Under the pieces are notes generated by a model. The model searched no databases and was not told where the DNA came from. It saw only the letters and a program-made list of their open reading frames with translations. This document shows positions 33,449 to 44,600 of a DNA stretch of 64,000 bases, in pieces. The DNA is from Polyodon spathula (lineage: Eukaryota; Chordata; Actinopteri; Acipenseriformes; Polyodontidae): contig NC_054548.1 of the NCBI RefSeq assembly GCF_017654505.1, forward strand, positions 27,808,969 to 27,872,968. The letters run 5' to 3'. The position numbers were made by a program, and so were the translations under genes. The stretch's first letter is position 1. Every line of letters begins with the position of its first letter.

Positions 33449-34102
33449 TGTGACAAAGTGCCCGCCCATGTGTATATTATTTGTTATGTGTTGCGTGTGG
33501 TGTGTTTAAATGTTGGTGTATAGACATTGGTACATGGGATATAAATGGGTCTGTGTAACACGAGTGTTTAAAATGTATACGTGTATTTAAGCACGAGGTT
33601 TGCACAGCACTTCACGTGCGAGTAAAATATAGTAATATGTGACCACGGGGAATTGCACTTTATTAATTCACGTGCTGGGATTCAAGTGAATAATTAATAG
33701 GTAATTGAATCCCAGCACAACAGTATATATAGATGCACGTTGTCACGTATTCGGGGTTGGGTGTTCGGTGAGTGGAGAACGGGAGAGAGTAGGAGAGTTA
33801 TAATTTCAATTGCTATTGCGTGCTGGTGGGACCAGCACGATACTTGTTAATTTAAAACTCACCTTGTTTGTCAGTGTCTGTCCGTGCACCGTTTTGTTTT
33901 GTTAAGTTTAGTCTGTTTTTGTTTGTCTATTTATTTTGGCGTAGAGTGCCGTGTCCTGTGTTTTTCCTGTTTGTTTAAACCTTTTATTTTGTAATAAACC
34001 GGCGCCAACAGGCGTCTTCATCATTTCATTTCATCCTGTCTGTTGTGTATTTCATTCCTCTTCCTGGTTCTGACGTCGCCCACTTCGGCCATCTCTGTGA
34101 CA
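33449..34102 (+). repeat. 5' LTR of element B
   Basis: It contains a perfect 14-bp inverted repeat (GTGCTGGGATTCAA at 33672-33685 with its complement at 33705-33718), followed by TATATATA from about 33724. A second, 9-bp hairpin (33819-33827 with 33831-33839) lies downstream. The polyadenylation-like TAATAAACC is near 34000. Confidence 0.92.
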
Positions 34103-34104
34103 CG

Positions 34105-34122
34105 TGGTGTCCTGCGTGGGAT
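34105..34122 (+). promoter_or_regulatory. primer-binding site of element B
   Basis: TGGTGTCCTGCGTGGGAT starts 2 bp after the LTR. The same 18-mer stands in element D. It begins with the complement of a tRNA CCA end. Confidence 0.65.
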
Positions 34123-34212
34123 AACAGCGCCTCCAAGCGTCAGACCAGGAGAGGTGTTTTGTCAAAAAAAAAAAAAAAAAAACAAAAAACAACAACAACA
34201 AAAAAAAAAAAA

Positions 34213-35289
34213 ATGGAAGGCGGGGACTGGAGAATGAAGGCTGGGACTGGAGAGATGGCTGCTCCAGGACCTGGAGGAGTTCTTCTCGTGGGTCTGGAGG
34301 ACCAGGGTGGTGCCTTTGCCTGTGGGGAGTTTGGGCACCCAGTGGTGCGCTGCCCCTACCAGAAGAGAGGAGGATGCGGGACCCTCACGGCAGGAATGCC
34401 TCTGCCTCTGCCACCTCCACCGTCAGGAGCAGAGCAGCAGGAGCTGCCACTGCCTCCGCCACCTCCATCGGCAGAAGCAGAGCAGCAGGAAGTGCCTCTG
34501 CCTCCTCCACAACCTCCATCGGCAGGAGCAGAGCAGCAGGAGCTGCCTCTGCCTCCTCCACCAGCAGAGGGTGAATGCCTGCTGGGTCCCAGTCCACCAG
34601 CAGAGGGTGCATGCCTGCTGGTATCACTTCCCCCACCAGCAGAGGATGAATGCCTGCTGGTATCACTTCCCCCACCATCACGAGGAGAGGAGCTGGAGCT
34701 TCCTCTGCCTCCACCTCCATCAGGGGGAGAGGAGCAGGAGCTGCCTCTCCCTGCACCAGAAGAAGGACCAGGAATAGATGCTGGCGGTCCTCAGCAGCCC
34801 TTGCATAGGCTGCTGAGGGAAGCATGGGGAAGAACCGCCCGGCTGCAGTGGCCGAAAAGAGGGCCAACACCCGCACCCCAGCTTGTCCTGACTCCCTGCC
34901 TCGCTTCGCCCAAGGATGCCAGCCTCACTTCGCCCAAGGATGCCAGCCTCGCTTCGCCCAAGGATGCCTGCCTCGCTTCGCCCAAGGATGCCAGCCTCGC
35001 TTCGCCCAAGGATGCCAGCCTCGCTTCGCCCAAGGATGCCAGCCTCGCTTCGCCCAAGGATGCCTCTGCATCGCCAGGGGTTGCCCTCCACTCTGCATCG
35101 CCTGGGGTTGCCCGCCCGCTCCGCATCGCAGCCAGAAGTACTGTTGTTAGAGCCCCACCAAGGGGAGCTGCCAGCGCTGAAGAAGGGGGAAGGTCAGGAG
35201 ACCACACCCCAGGCAGCTACCCTGGCAGGACTACCCTGGCAGGAGAATGCTACCCCGCTGTCAGCATTGCTGCTGCAGTGCATTACTGA
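34213..35289 (+). CDS. zinc-knuckle/Pro-rich protein of element B
   Basis: A single open frame of 358 codons starts at ATG 34213, directly after an A-rich leader. The order is a short basic/Gly start, a knuckle (ACGEFGHPVVRC, 34318-34353), three PLPPPP-SGAEQQE-type blocks, AEGECLLG and LVSLPPP repeats, a PLHRLLREAWGR motif and seven or more ASLASPKD repeats. Compared with element D, the first Cys of the knuckle is lost through a compensated pair of one-base indels. The protein is probably cytoplasmic and RNA-binding like a nucleocapsid, but that is inference. No enzymatic domain is present. It is the only uninterrupted ORF among the four LTR elements. Confidence 0.7.
   Translation: MEGGDWRMKAGTGEMAAPGPGGVLLVGLEDQGGAFACGEFGHPVVRCPYQKRGGCGTLTAGMPLPLPPPPSGAEQQELPLPPPPPSAEAEQQEVPLPPPQPPSAGAEQQELPLPPPPAEGECLLGPSPPAEGACLLVSLPPPAEDECLLVSLPPPSRGEELELPLPPPPSGGEEQELPLPAPEEGPGIDAGGPQQPLHRLLREAWGRTARLQWPKRGPTPAPQLVLTPCLASPKDASLTSPKDASLASPKDACLASPKDASLASPKDASLASPKDASLASPKDASASPGVALHSASPGVARPLRIAARSTVVRAPPRGAASAEEGGRSGDHTPGSYPGRTTLAGECYPAVSIAAAVHY
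34895..35070 (+). repeat. 24-bp tandem repeat in element B
   Basis: At least seven units of CTCGCTTCGCCCAAGGATGC plus 4 bases encode ASLASPKD. The period of 24 preserves the frame. Confidence 0.93.
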
Positions 35290-35456
35290 CCTGATGTGGC
35301 CCCCATTGCTGCTGAGTGCATTCCTGGCCAATCCTGGCCGCAGGTACTTGGGCGGGACTTTTGGTGCTTTTAAGGGGGGAGGTGCCATTGATGCCACGTT
35401 TTTAAGGGGGGAGGTGGCCATTGAGGCCACGTGTGCTTTGCACAGGGGTGGGTATA

Positions 35457-36004
35457 TGTGACAAAGTGCCCGCCCTTGTGTATATTATCTGTTATGTGTT
35501 GCATGTGGTGTGTTTAAATGTTGGTGTATAAACATTGGTACACAGGATATAAACGGTTCTGTGTAACACGAGTGTTTAAAATGTATGTGTGTATTTAGGC
35601 ACGAGGATTGCACAGCACTTCACGTGCAAGTAAAATATAGTAATATGTGAGCACGGGGAATTGCACTTTATTAATTCACATGCTGGGATTCAAGTGAATA
35701 ATTAATAGGTAATTGAATCCCAGCACAACAGTATATATAGATGCACGTTGTCACATACTCGGGGTTGGGTGTTCGGTGAGTGGAGAACGGGAGAGAGGGT
35801 AGGAGAATATAAAATTGCTATTGCTGCACGCGTCCGGTGGGACGCGTAGAGTGCCGTGTCCTGTGTTTTCGTGTTTGTTTAAACCTTTTATTTTGTAATA
35901 AACCGACGCCAACAAGCATCTTCATCATTTCATTTCATCCTGTCTTGCGTATTTCATTCCTCTTCCTGGTTCTGACGCCGCCCACTTCGGCCGTCTCTGT
36001 GACA
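35457..36004 (+). repeat. 3' LTR of element B
   Basis: It is shorter than the 5' LTR because of a deletion at about 35843. At the breakpoint lies a perfect hairpin (ACGCGTCC at 35828-35835, GGACGCGT at 35840-35847) whose arms differ from the hairpin in the left LTR. Confidence 0.9.
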
Positions 36005-37416
36005 CACTTCTGCCTCAGTTATGCTAAAGTTATTTAAAACTGGATAGGAACTGGATGACATGTGGGGCATGTTGTCAGTATCTTCCTTTGTAAAAACTTG
36101 TGAAAAGTAATCATTTAATATATTTGCTATTTTTTTCTTCATCTACGATTTTGCCATTTGTATCTCTTAAACATTTAATCTCCTCTTTGAATGTTCTCTT
36201 GCTGTTGTAATATTGGAAAAACATTTTGGAATTGGTTTTAGCTCCCTTAGCAATGCTAATTTCTATTTCTCTCTTGGCCTTTCTAACTTCCTTTTTGACT
36301 TGCGTTTGCAGTTCCGTGTACTCTTTCTGCGTACTTTCTTTTTGGTCCTTTTTTAATGCTCTATAAAGTGCCTTTTTTCGCTGAATATTTTTTTTAATTG
36401 ATCTATTAAACCATTTTGGCAATTTAGTTTTACATTTAGATTTGTCTACTTTAGGGATGTGATTGTTTTGTGCCTCTAGTACTACATTTTTGAAGAACAA
36501 CCATCCTTCTTCTGTGGGTGTTTTCTCTATTTTACTCCAGTCTACTTCTGTTAGTCTCTGTTTCATACCTTCATAGTTTGCTTTTCTAAAATTGTAAACC
36601 TTAGCTTTAGTCATTACTTTTGGGGTTTTAAAAAACACTTCAAATGAGACCATGTTGTGGTCTGAGTTTGCCAGTGGTTCTCTGACCTCTGTTTTAGTTA
36701 TTCTGTCTTCGTTATTTGAAAAGAATAAATCAAGGCATGCCTCCCCTCTAGTCGGTGCCTTGACAAATTGTGTTAGGAAGCAGTCATTTGTCATTCATTT
36801 CCACCATTTCAATTTCATCCTTCATGCTACCCACCGGGTTTTCCCATTTTATATGGGGGAAGTTGAAATCCACCATTAGTATGGCTTCTTCTTTGCTACA
36901 CGCATTTCTAATGTCATTGTATAACAGATTATTTTGCTCACTGTCTGAATCTGGCGGTCTATAGCATGCTCCTATTATTATGCCCTTTGAATTTTTGTCC
37001 ATTATTCTGACCCATATAGATTCGGCTTTATTTTCTTTGTCCAGGTTTAACACCTGGGCTTCAAGACTGTTTCTTATGTATAGCGCTACCCCTCCTCCTT
37101 TTCTGTCCTGCCTGTCTTTCCTATACAGTGTATACCCACAAATATTATATTCGTCCTCATCACTCTCAGACAACCAAGTTTCTGTAACATCTATCACATC
37201 ATAGTTACTTTTTAGTGCAGTAGCTTCAAGTTCTAGAATTTTGTTTCTGATACTTCTAGCATTTAGATAAATACATTTAATGGTTGTCTTACCTGAGTTG
37301 TTGTTCTTGTTTTGATGCAGTCTCCCTTCTGTTTTTTTTATTTCTCCCCCCTTCCTTTCTAGTTTAAATGCTTCTGAACCAGTTACACCTGACTGCACTT
37401 GTATCAGCAATAACAT
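36005..37416 (-). pseudogene. LINE ORF2, endonuclease and linker part
   Basis: It is read from 37416 on the minus strand. It has YLNARSIRNK near the start of the APE endonuclease, TETWLSESD, GGGVALYIRNS, GACYRPPDSDS, DFNFPHIKWENP and SDHNMVSFEV. Frameshifts near 36790 and 36120 break it. It joins the reverse transcriptase part across LTR element B. Confidence 0.9.
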
Positions 37417-38500
37417 AGCTAATCAGTTCATATCTCACATTTAGTTGCACTTAGCTAAAAGGGTGTTTAAATCATTGAACCCTGGTTGAAGTTTTGCTAA
37501 AAGCCTTTTTAGGCAGATGCACTTAACTACAATTTGCACAGCCATGTCTAAGGTTAAACACCTGGTTAACAACCTTCATTAATAAAACAAAACATAGTCA
37601 GATTCAAACTGCTGGTATATAGTGCAGTCAGTAATATTTCTAAACTCACTAACATCATAAACTATTGCAAAATCAATAGATGTTTTTTGTAACCTGTGTT
37701 TCATTGTGGACCCTGTGTGCTCTGAACATTTTTTGAGCTATGGGTGGCCGAAATGAACTTTTGAAACTTAGGAATTTTATTTTTAGGCACCCCCTTCAAC
37801 TCAAAAAGTACACATCTGAGAGAGAAGCCATTTTCCAGTTTCAGAGAAAATCAAAATGGCTTTCATGTTTACCACATTCCATCACATTTTACCACATTTC
37901 ATATCACACCTCATTAATGGTTGATATACACTAACAAATGCCTACAAGCTGTATCATTAAATGTGTATACTTTTTTTTTTTCTTGTATGCCCACGTGTTT
38001 CTGTAATGGTTATATAGTTTGCCACCCTACACCCCAGCTAACAACTGTAACAAAGCAGAGTTCCTCTCCATCTTGAATTCAACTGCGATGTTACTCTGCA
38101 TCTTATAGAGAAGACAGACATAGTGAGAACACAGTAGAGGTTTCTTCATGTACACAATTGTATATATTTTTATATTTAATTTTAACATGTAATTTTATTT
38201 ATATAAATTCACAATGAATAAACTGAAAATAAATCAAATGATATCCATGGCCCTAAGTCCTACTTCCACATGTAATTGTTCACTTCATCAGCTGCATTGC
38301 ATGGTGCCTAATACCATGGTGTCAAATGCCAATTCTGTAGATAAATATAAAATGTAAAAAGAAGGAAAGGCAAAATATATTCTATAAAGTGAAACGTATT
38401 ACCAGTCACCAAAGAGACTGAACATTTGAAAAAAGATGACAGGATCTTTCATAAGAATATTATAAGAACAATACCTGATAATGTAAAGTTTGATTTATAA

Positions 38501-38619
38501 GCAATAAGGCATGACAGGGTGTGGGATATAATCTAATATCCATACTCCCTGGGTGTGTTGTAAGTCACGAGTGTGTGGGATATATAGAGTATATCCCACA
38601 CAATGAAGTGCCTTATTGC
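38501..38619. mobile_element. small hairpin MITE
   Basis: GCAATAAGGCA at 38501 pairs with TGCCTTATTGC at 38609-38619, and the pairing extends a few bases outwards. Inside, GTGTGGGATATA is repeated in both orientations, with an inner hairpin at about 38573-38597. No target duplication is obvious. Confidence 0.5.
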
Positions 38620-39180
38620 ACTTATAAAATGGATCAACCAACATTACAAAAAAACAAAAAAAAAAAAAAAAAAACTTAAAAACATGTTTTAATGATCAAA
38701 AAACTTATTTTTTTATTAAATATCCTTCCACCTCTGCCTGAACTTAGAAAAAAATAGTCCTTTAAAACATATAAAACTAAAACCAAAAATGCATTAATTC
38801 AAAAATAATTTTAGATGTTGAACTGAACAATGTCATTGAAGGTGCAGTTTTGATTCGTTACATTTCTTGTAATTCTTGGTTTATTCATTACATTTTAAAG
38901 TAAAATATTACTGCCCATTTTCATCATGACACAGCACAAATTAGTCTGCCTTTAAATCACGCAGCACAAATAAGACTGCCTTTAAATCACGCAGACCCTT
39001 CCTCACAAGACCTGCAGTAATATCAGGTGAGAGTGTTTTTTTTTTTTTAATCATCCTTTGTTATCCATGTTAGTAACAGGAAGTATCCATAATAGATTTG
39101 TGCTACAGCTTCACAATGGCGAGAAAGATGTTATTTGCATGGAATACCCGGTTACTTATCAAACTGACTTTGCAATTTAC

Positions 39181-39425
39181 AGCTTGATAACGTGGAGAAC
39201 TACTGGGCCAGTGTTAAGAAACAATTTAAAACAATGCAGGGCACAGCAGAAAACATGAAACCATTGTTCCTGGACACATTTAAAAGGTATGGCAGGAACT
39301 GTCGAGATGAATTTATAAATGTTCAGCATCAGATCACTCAGCTGCGCAGGGGGTGGGTCCAGTGGCAGCAGGCAGGCAGACCGAAGAACGGACAACGGGA
39401 GCAACGGCAACAAAACATCTTTTAA
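39181..39425 (+). CDS. unidentified 80-codon frame after a possible splice acceptor
   Basis: The sequence TTTGCAATTTACAG/CTTGATAAC resembles a splice acceptor. From there the frame reads LDNVENYWASVKKQF, then FKRYGRNCRDEF and a Gln/Arg-rich end, stopping at 39423-39425. The ENYW..VK pattern is reminiscent of the C-terminus of some transposases, but I cannot assign a family. It could equally be chance; the composition is less AT-rich than its surroundings. Confidence 0.25.
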
Positions 39426-41400
39426 CCTCAAAGTCTCTTTTAAGAGGGACCCAAACCTTTTGTGAAAAGCTGAAAGTTTAAGAGATATTTTTTAAACTAT
39501 TTATTTTAAAAATAGGATAGGGAAACACCGTAGTTCAACAAGAAGGAACAGAACGATCAGAATGGCGAGTTTTTAATTTATTTGAATACTTATTTTGCTT
39601 TTCTTCACTACTTTAATTAATCATTGGTGTCCGATTCAGATTCATTCAATATCTCATGTACACTTCAATTTCCCAAAAGTTCAACATTTACATAAATCTC
39701 ATCGGTCATGTTTATTGCGATAAATTCCAATATGTCTGCCGTTTTTGTTTGGATGGATATCTGCCAGTGATTTGCCCGTTTTTGAAAAAAAAGTGCAGAC
39801 CCATGGTGATATACTGTAATAGCAACACCCCCCCATGTGACCTATTTTGACCAATCAGGATAGAGTATTTAAAATACCCATTTTATAATACATTATGATT
39901 ACTCAGTGTGCTAAAATTTTAACAGTTTTAGTTTAAACTCTGAAAGGAATCTAACCATGTACAGGTTGTTCTAAATGTCAGTTCAATGATTGAAATTCTC
40001 CATGTGAGCTCTGCAGGGCCTAGTCCTAAAGGAACTCATTATATCTTATACACCTGTGTATTCTTTATGCTTATCTGATCTGGGTTACAGAGAGATCAAG
40101 CTTGTAGTTTTGGAATTCAAGTCTCTGTTTTTAAATCCAAATTTGAACTGTTACCTTGTATTTAGGTTTTTGTTGATTTTGCATGTGAAGTGTCTTGAGT
40201 TGAATTTGGTTATAAAAGGCACTGCATAAATTGATTTGTGTTAATCAATAACAAAGAAACTATGAACATTTTAAAAAATACATTTACGTATTCATTTTTA
40301 AGATATGGAAGTGTATTCAAAATTTTGTATTCTTAAGATATAATACCACATTTTAGGGGACCTTATCGACTGTATTTGAACAATTGTTTGGTTTTCCATT
40401 TGTGATGGTCATGTCACCAAAATAACTTCTGAAAACTCAGAATGCCTCATGCTACTAACATCATAAACTACTTTTGCAATCAAAAGTTGTGGAAATACAA
40501 TTAAAATAAAACACCCTGCTAAATCAGAGATACTAACCTTAAGCAATTAATAGGCAGTACAACTGTATTGGTGCTGATCTTGCTGTTTTCTCAGTTACTT
40601 GTTCTTCTTCTGTACGATAATAAATTGCTAAAAATAAACAGTCTTCATCTAGTTTTTTTGAGTATTAATTTAAATAAGTCAGTAAAACCGGAGACTGCAT
40701 TTGTTATTGCTCTTGTGATTACTGTACTGTTTACTGATCACTATATTGTCCCTGACACACTATCAACATCTTTTTCTGCTCAGTCAATTGCATAACATAT
40801 GGCGATGTTTTGTTTAAACGTGTTTAATATGGATCACAAACATACACGGAGGAACCCGTCTTTAGCTGAGATGACTTGAAAGACAACAATTACATGCCCT
40901 CTATTGGCCAATATTATGCTAATATTATAATAGGTGTGGCGTGTACAGTACACCCAATAACAAGGCTGTATGGCTAAAATGTAAGTATTTACTTAAAGGT
41001 CAAATCAAAGATATACATAGGCCATATGTGGAACAATGTCCCCTGAAACAGTAAAAATTTAAATTTGTGTGGAATTATGTTACTATTGGCAACATGCACT
41101 AGTTATCTCAACTGACAGAATGATAAGTAACTGCATTCTCAGACTTCTTATGGAAGGACACCTCTCTGTGACAATTTAATTAGTAGTTAGCGACTATTTG
41201 AGAGCATATAATCTTCAGATTTATAGAATTGTCATTCAGTTAGCAATGTCTCATAGGAGGCTACTGAAAGGTTCAGTGAAACTTGCAAATAGGAGAGACT
41301 ATAGTTTGTTGGGGCAAAAAAGATTACTGTTTGTCCAGTGAGTACTGTATCTTTGGCAGTGCTAAGGTATACAGTCCAAACCAATCCGGACACAATTACT

Positions 41401-41444
41401 CAATTCAGCATGAAGTTTGACATCTACTCTCATGTAATGGAAAT
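41401..41444 (+). repeat. upstream copy of a LINE 3'-end sequence
   Basis: These 44 bp match 45554-45597 at about 38 positions, in direct orientation. The downstream copy is at the 3' end of the LINE described next. Confidence 0.7.
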
Positions 41445-41644
41445 TTAGAAGATCTGGATACATCCATTGACTGTTGTGAATAGTGCAGCTGGCAACAAGG
41501 GGATGACCTTGTGACAGCAAGAAGAGACAGCTGACAGGAGGAAAGAGACCCCATTGGGGCTGGCAGAGGTTAGCTACCCTGGTTGGCAGTATCCAGCTCT
41601 ATGTTTTCAAAGTTAAACAGGATGCTGGAGACACCCGCCCAAGG

Positions 41645-44600
41645 CTTCTAAGAAATTAAAGAGAAAAATATCTCTACGGTCTGCGCGAGTGGGGGCGGAA
41701 GATGACTCAAAGTTGGATAACACTGTTATTGACTTTGAAATGGAAACAGATATGAGAACTTCACAAAAGACTAGTTCAAGATCTGCAGTTAAGAAAGACA
41801 TGGAACTACAGGTTTGTGTCTGCAGCAAGGTGACAACGGTCAGGGGTTTTAAGATTCATCAAGGGAGAATAAAATGCTTGAGGGAGAAGGGACAAGGGCC
41901 TTGCATTGATCATTACTTCTTACGAAGTCAGTCAAGTCAGTCGAATGAAATCCAGCGACAGGAAGCAAACCACAGTCCACAGGATATCAGCACCCCTGAA
42001 ATAGGAGGACTTGCGTGAATACAACTAGTAAAGAACCTAATGATCCTTGCGAATCTGGTCAGATGAATCAGCGTAAGAGAGAAAAGAACCTCAACGGGCA
42101 CAAGCCTGGAGTTAAATGGCCAAGAGCTTGTGAGAAAACTGTGTGGGACACAGTAAACACGGATCTCTGTTTTACTTTGGAGAGGTTTAATGGAACAGTT
42201 GAAAAGAAGCTGGATAAATTTTGGGACATCATCTACGCATATGAAAGTGAGAGGTTTGGAATTGAAATAAGGAAGGAAAAAGTACAAACTCTTCCTGGAA
42301 AGTCTAGGCGGCAGCAGGAGATTGAATGCTTAGTTAGAGAAAGGAGGCAGTTGAGGAAGCAATGGAGAAAAGCAGAACAAAATCAGAAGGTGGTACTCAA
42401 TCTGTTACAAAGGGTCATAAAAGATAAGCTTGCAACGCTGCACAGAGCTGAGCGCCTACGGAAACACTACAAAAAGAAAGAGCGTGAGAGATCTAACTTT
42501 TATAAAGATCCATTCAAATTTGTAAAGAAGATAATCACCAGTGAGAAAAATGGCACATTAAAATCATCAAGTTTGAGCTGGAGAGATAATTGGAGGAAAC
42601 ACAAACAGATTAAAAAAGGCAGGAGCCTATGTCAATTCCTTCAGCTATCCCACCTATCAATCTACCCGAATACCAAATGGAGGACTCTGCAACTAAGTGG
42701 AAAGAAGTAGAGCAAGCTGTGAAAAAAGCAAGGGCATCATCATCTCCAGGGCCTAATGGAGTTCCATGCATAGTGTAAAAGAGTGCTTCTAGAGTTCTAC
42801 GATTCCTGTGAAAATTGATGAAAGTGGCATGGGAAAAACAGGTTGTACCAAGAGCATGGCGCCGAGCAGGTGGAGTCTTTATACCAAAAGAAAAAGATTC
42901 TACAAACATCGATCAGTTTCGTCTTATTTAACAATTAAACGTAGAAGGCAAGATTTTCTTCAACATTATTGCTCCGAGATTGTCAACCTACTTATTAAAG
43001 AACTGCTTCATTGACACTTCAGTACAAAAAACAGGCATTCCAGGTTTCCCAGGATGCTTAGAACACATCACCGTAATCTGGCAACAAATTCAATCAGCAA
43101 AAAAGGAGAGGAAGGAGCTCCTTGTGACATTCCTGGATTTGGCTAATGCATATGGTTCAGTGCCACATGAACTTCTTTGGGCAGCATTTGATTTTTTTAG
43201 TGTACCGATGACACAAACAAATTTAATGAAAGACTACTTTGAGATTTGCAATTTAGTTTTTCATCTTCAGAATTCAGCACTACATGGTAATGCCTAGAAG
43301 TTGGAATAATGGCAGGATGTACCATTTCTCCACTGCCTTTTACCATGGCAATGGAAGTAATTATTAGGCCACCAAAATGGGTAGGGGGAGGAGAGCGCTT
43401 GGCTTCTGGAATGCGACTACCACCAATTCGAACATATATGGATGACATGACAACAATGACTACAACAGTAGCCTGCACTAATCGGTTATTGGGCAAATTA
43501 ACCAGTAACACTGATTGGGCACGAAAGCTATTCAAGCCCACTAAATCAAGGAGCATCTCTATAATTAAAGGAAAAGTAGTAGATAAAAGGTTCTACATTA
43601 AAGATCAATACCAACAATGTTCGACAAGCCAGTGAAAAGTCTATGGAGATGGTACGACAGGGAGCTAAAGGACACAGTTTGCGCAGGAGAAGTTAGACAA
43701 CAAGCAGTGGAAGGGCTGAAGAGCATAGACAGCAGTGCTTTACCAGGCAAACTGAAACACTGTTTTTTTCAGGTTAGTCTACTGCCAAGACTGCTGTGGG
43801 CACTGACTGTGTACAAGGTTTCCTTTGACAACAGTTGAGAAGCGGGAAGCTTTAATCAGTTCATACATCAGGAAATGTTTGGGAGTTCCACACTGCCTCA
43901 GCAGAGTGTGACTTTATGGTAAAGGAATACTGCAGCTACCAATCTCTGCTCTAACCGAGGAGTTTAAGTGCACCAAAGTCCGACTGGAAATTACATTAGT
44001 AGATTCACGTGACAAATGCGTAAGGGAGGCAGCACCTGTGTTGAAAACTAGAAGAAAATGGGCGGCAAAGAAAACTGTGGAAGATGCTAAGGCTGCCCTT
44101 CAAATCGGAGATATTATGGGGCAAGTTCAGCATGGAAAAGGAGGTCTTAGTCTCAGTTCAGCTCCTCCTACATGGCACAAGGCAACCCCAGCTCAATGGA
44201 GTAAGCTGGTAGTCAACGAGGTACAAAAGCAGGAGTAGAGGATCAAGTGTCTAAAGGCCATTTCCCAGCCAAGCAGGGAGAATGGATGAGATGGGAAAGT
44301 GTGGAACAACACAAGATTGGCTGGCAAGACCTATGGACAATGGAACAGAGCAAGATCATTTTTCTCATCAGATCAACATATGATGTTCTCCCATCACCAC
44401 AGAACGTAAACCTCTGGGTGGGCGAGGATCCCTCATGTCCTTTGTGTTCATCACCAGCAACATTAATGTAAGATGGGTCTTAGCCAAGGACGGTTTAATT
44501 GGCACCATTACCAGGTGCTGCGATGTTTGGCCTTAGCATTGGAAGACAAGCGTAACCTGACCAATAAGTTGCCACTAGTTTCATCAAAGCATTACACACA

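Larger units (their letters stand above)
33449..36004 (+). mobile_element. LTR retrotransposon B, non-autonomous, intact ORF
   Basis: LTRs at 33449-34102 (654 bp) and 35457-36004 (548 bp) begin TGTGACAAAG and end GTGACA. The exact duplication CACTT flanks the element (33444-33448 and 36005-36009), and the pre-insertion LINE sequence confirms both borders. The right LTR carries a deletion of about 100 bp. The 1.35-kb interior encodes only the zinc-knuckle/Pro-rich protein. There are no pol motifs. Confidence 0.93.
31893..37416 (-). mobile_element. CR1-clade LINE (minus strand), interrupted by LTR element B
   Basis: The 3' end is at 31893 and carries the same TTCTTATG tail as the plus-strand copy. 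The reading frame runs leftwards through reverse transcriptase and endonuclease. LTR element B (33449-36004) splits it between the codons of ITEAEV and LKGLGALK, and the plus-strand copy shows the uninterrupted order. The 5' part ends near 37416 with no ORF1 seen, so it is 5'-truncated. It is much less decayed than 12757-15518. Confidence 0.92.
37417..41400. other. mostly unassigned AT-rich DNA
   Basis: Apart from the small inverted-repeat element at 38501-38619 and a short unidentified frame at 39181-39425, I see only homopolymer runs (about 37972-37982 and 38646-38674). Confidence 0.5.

Noticed and set aside
35827..35837. CACGCGTCCG resembles a cDNA-library adaptor, so vector contamination was considered
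   Set aside because: It lies within a continuous LTR sequence, pairs with GGACGCGT as a hairpin arm, and the surrounding LTR matches the other copy on both sides.
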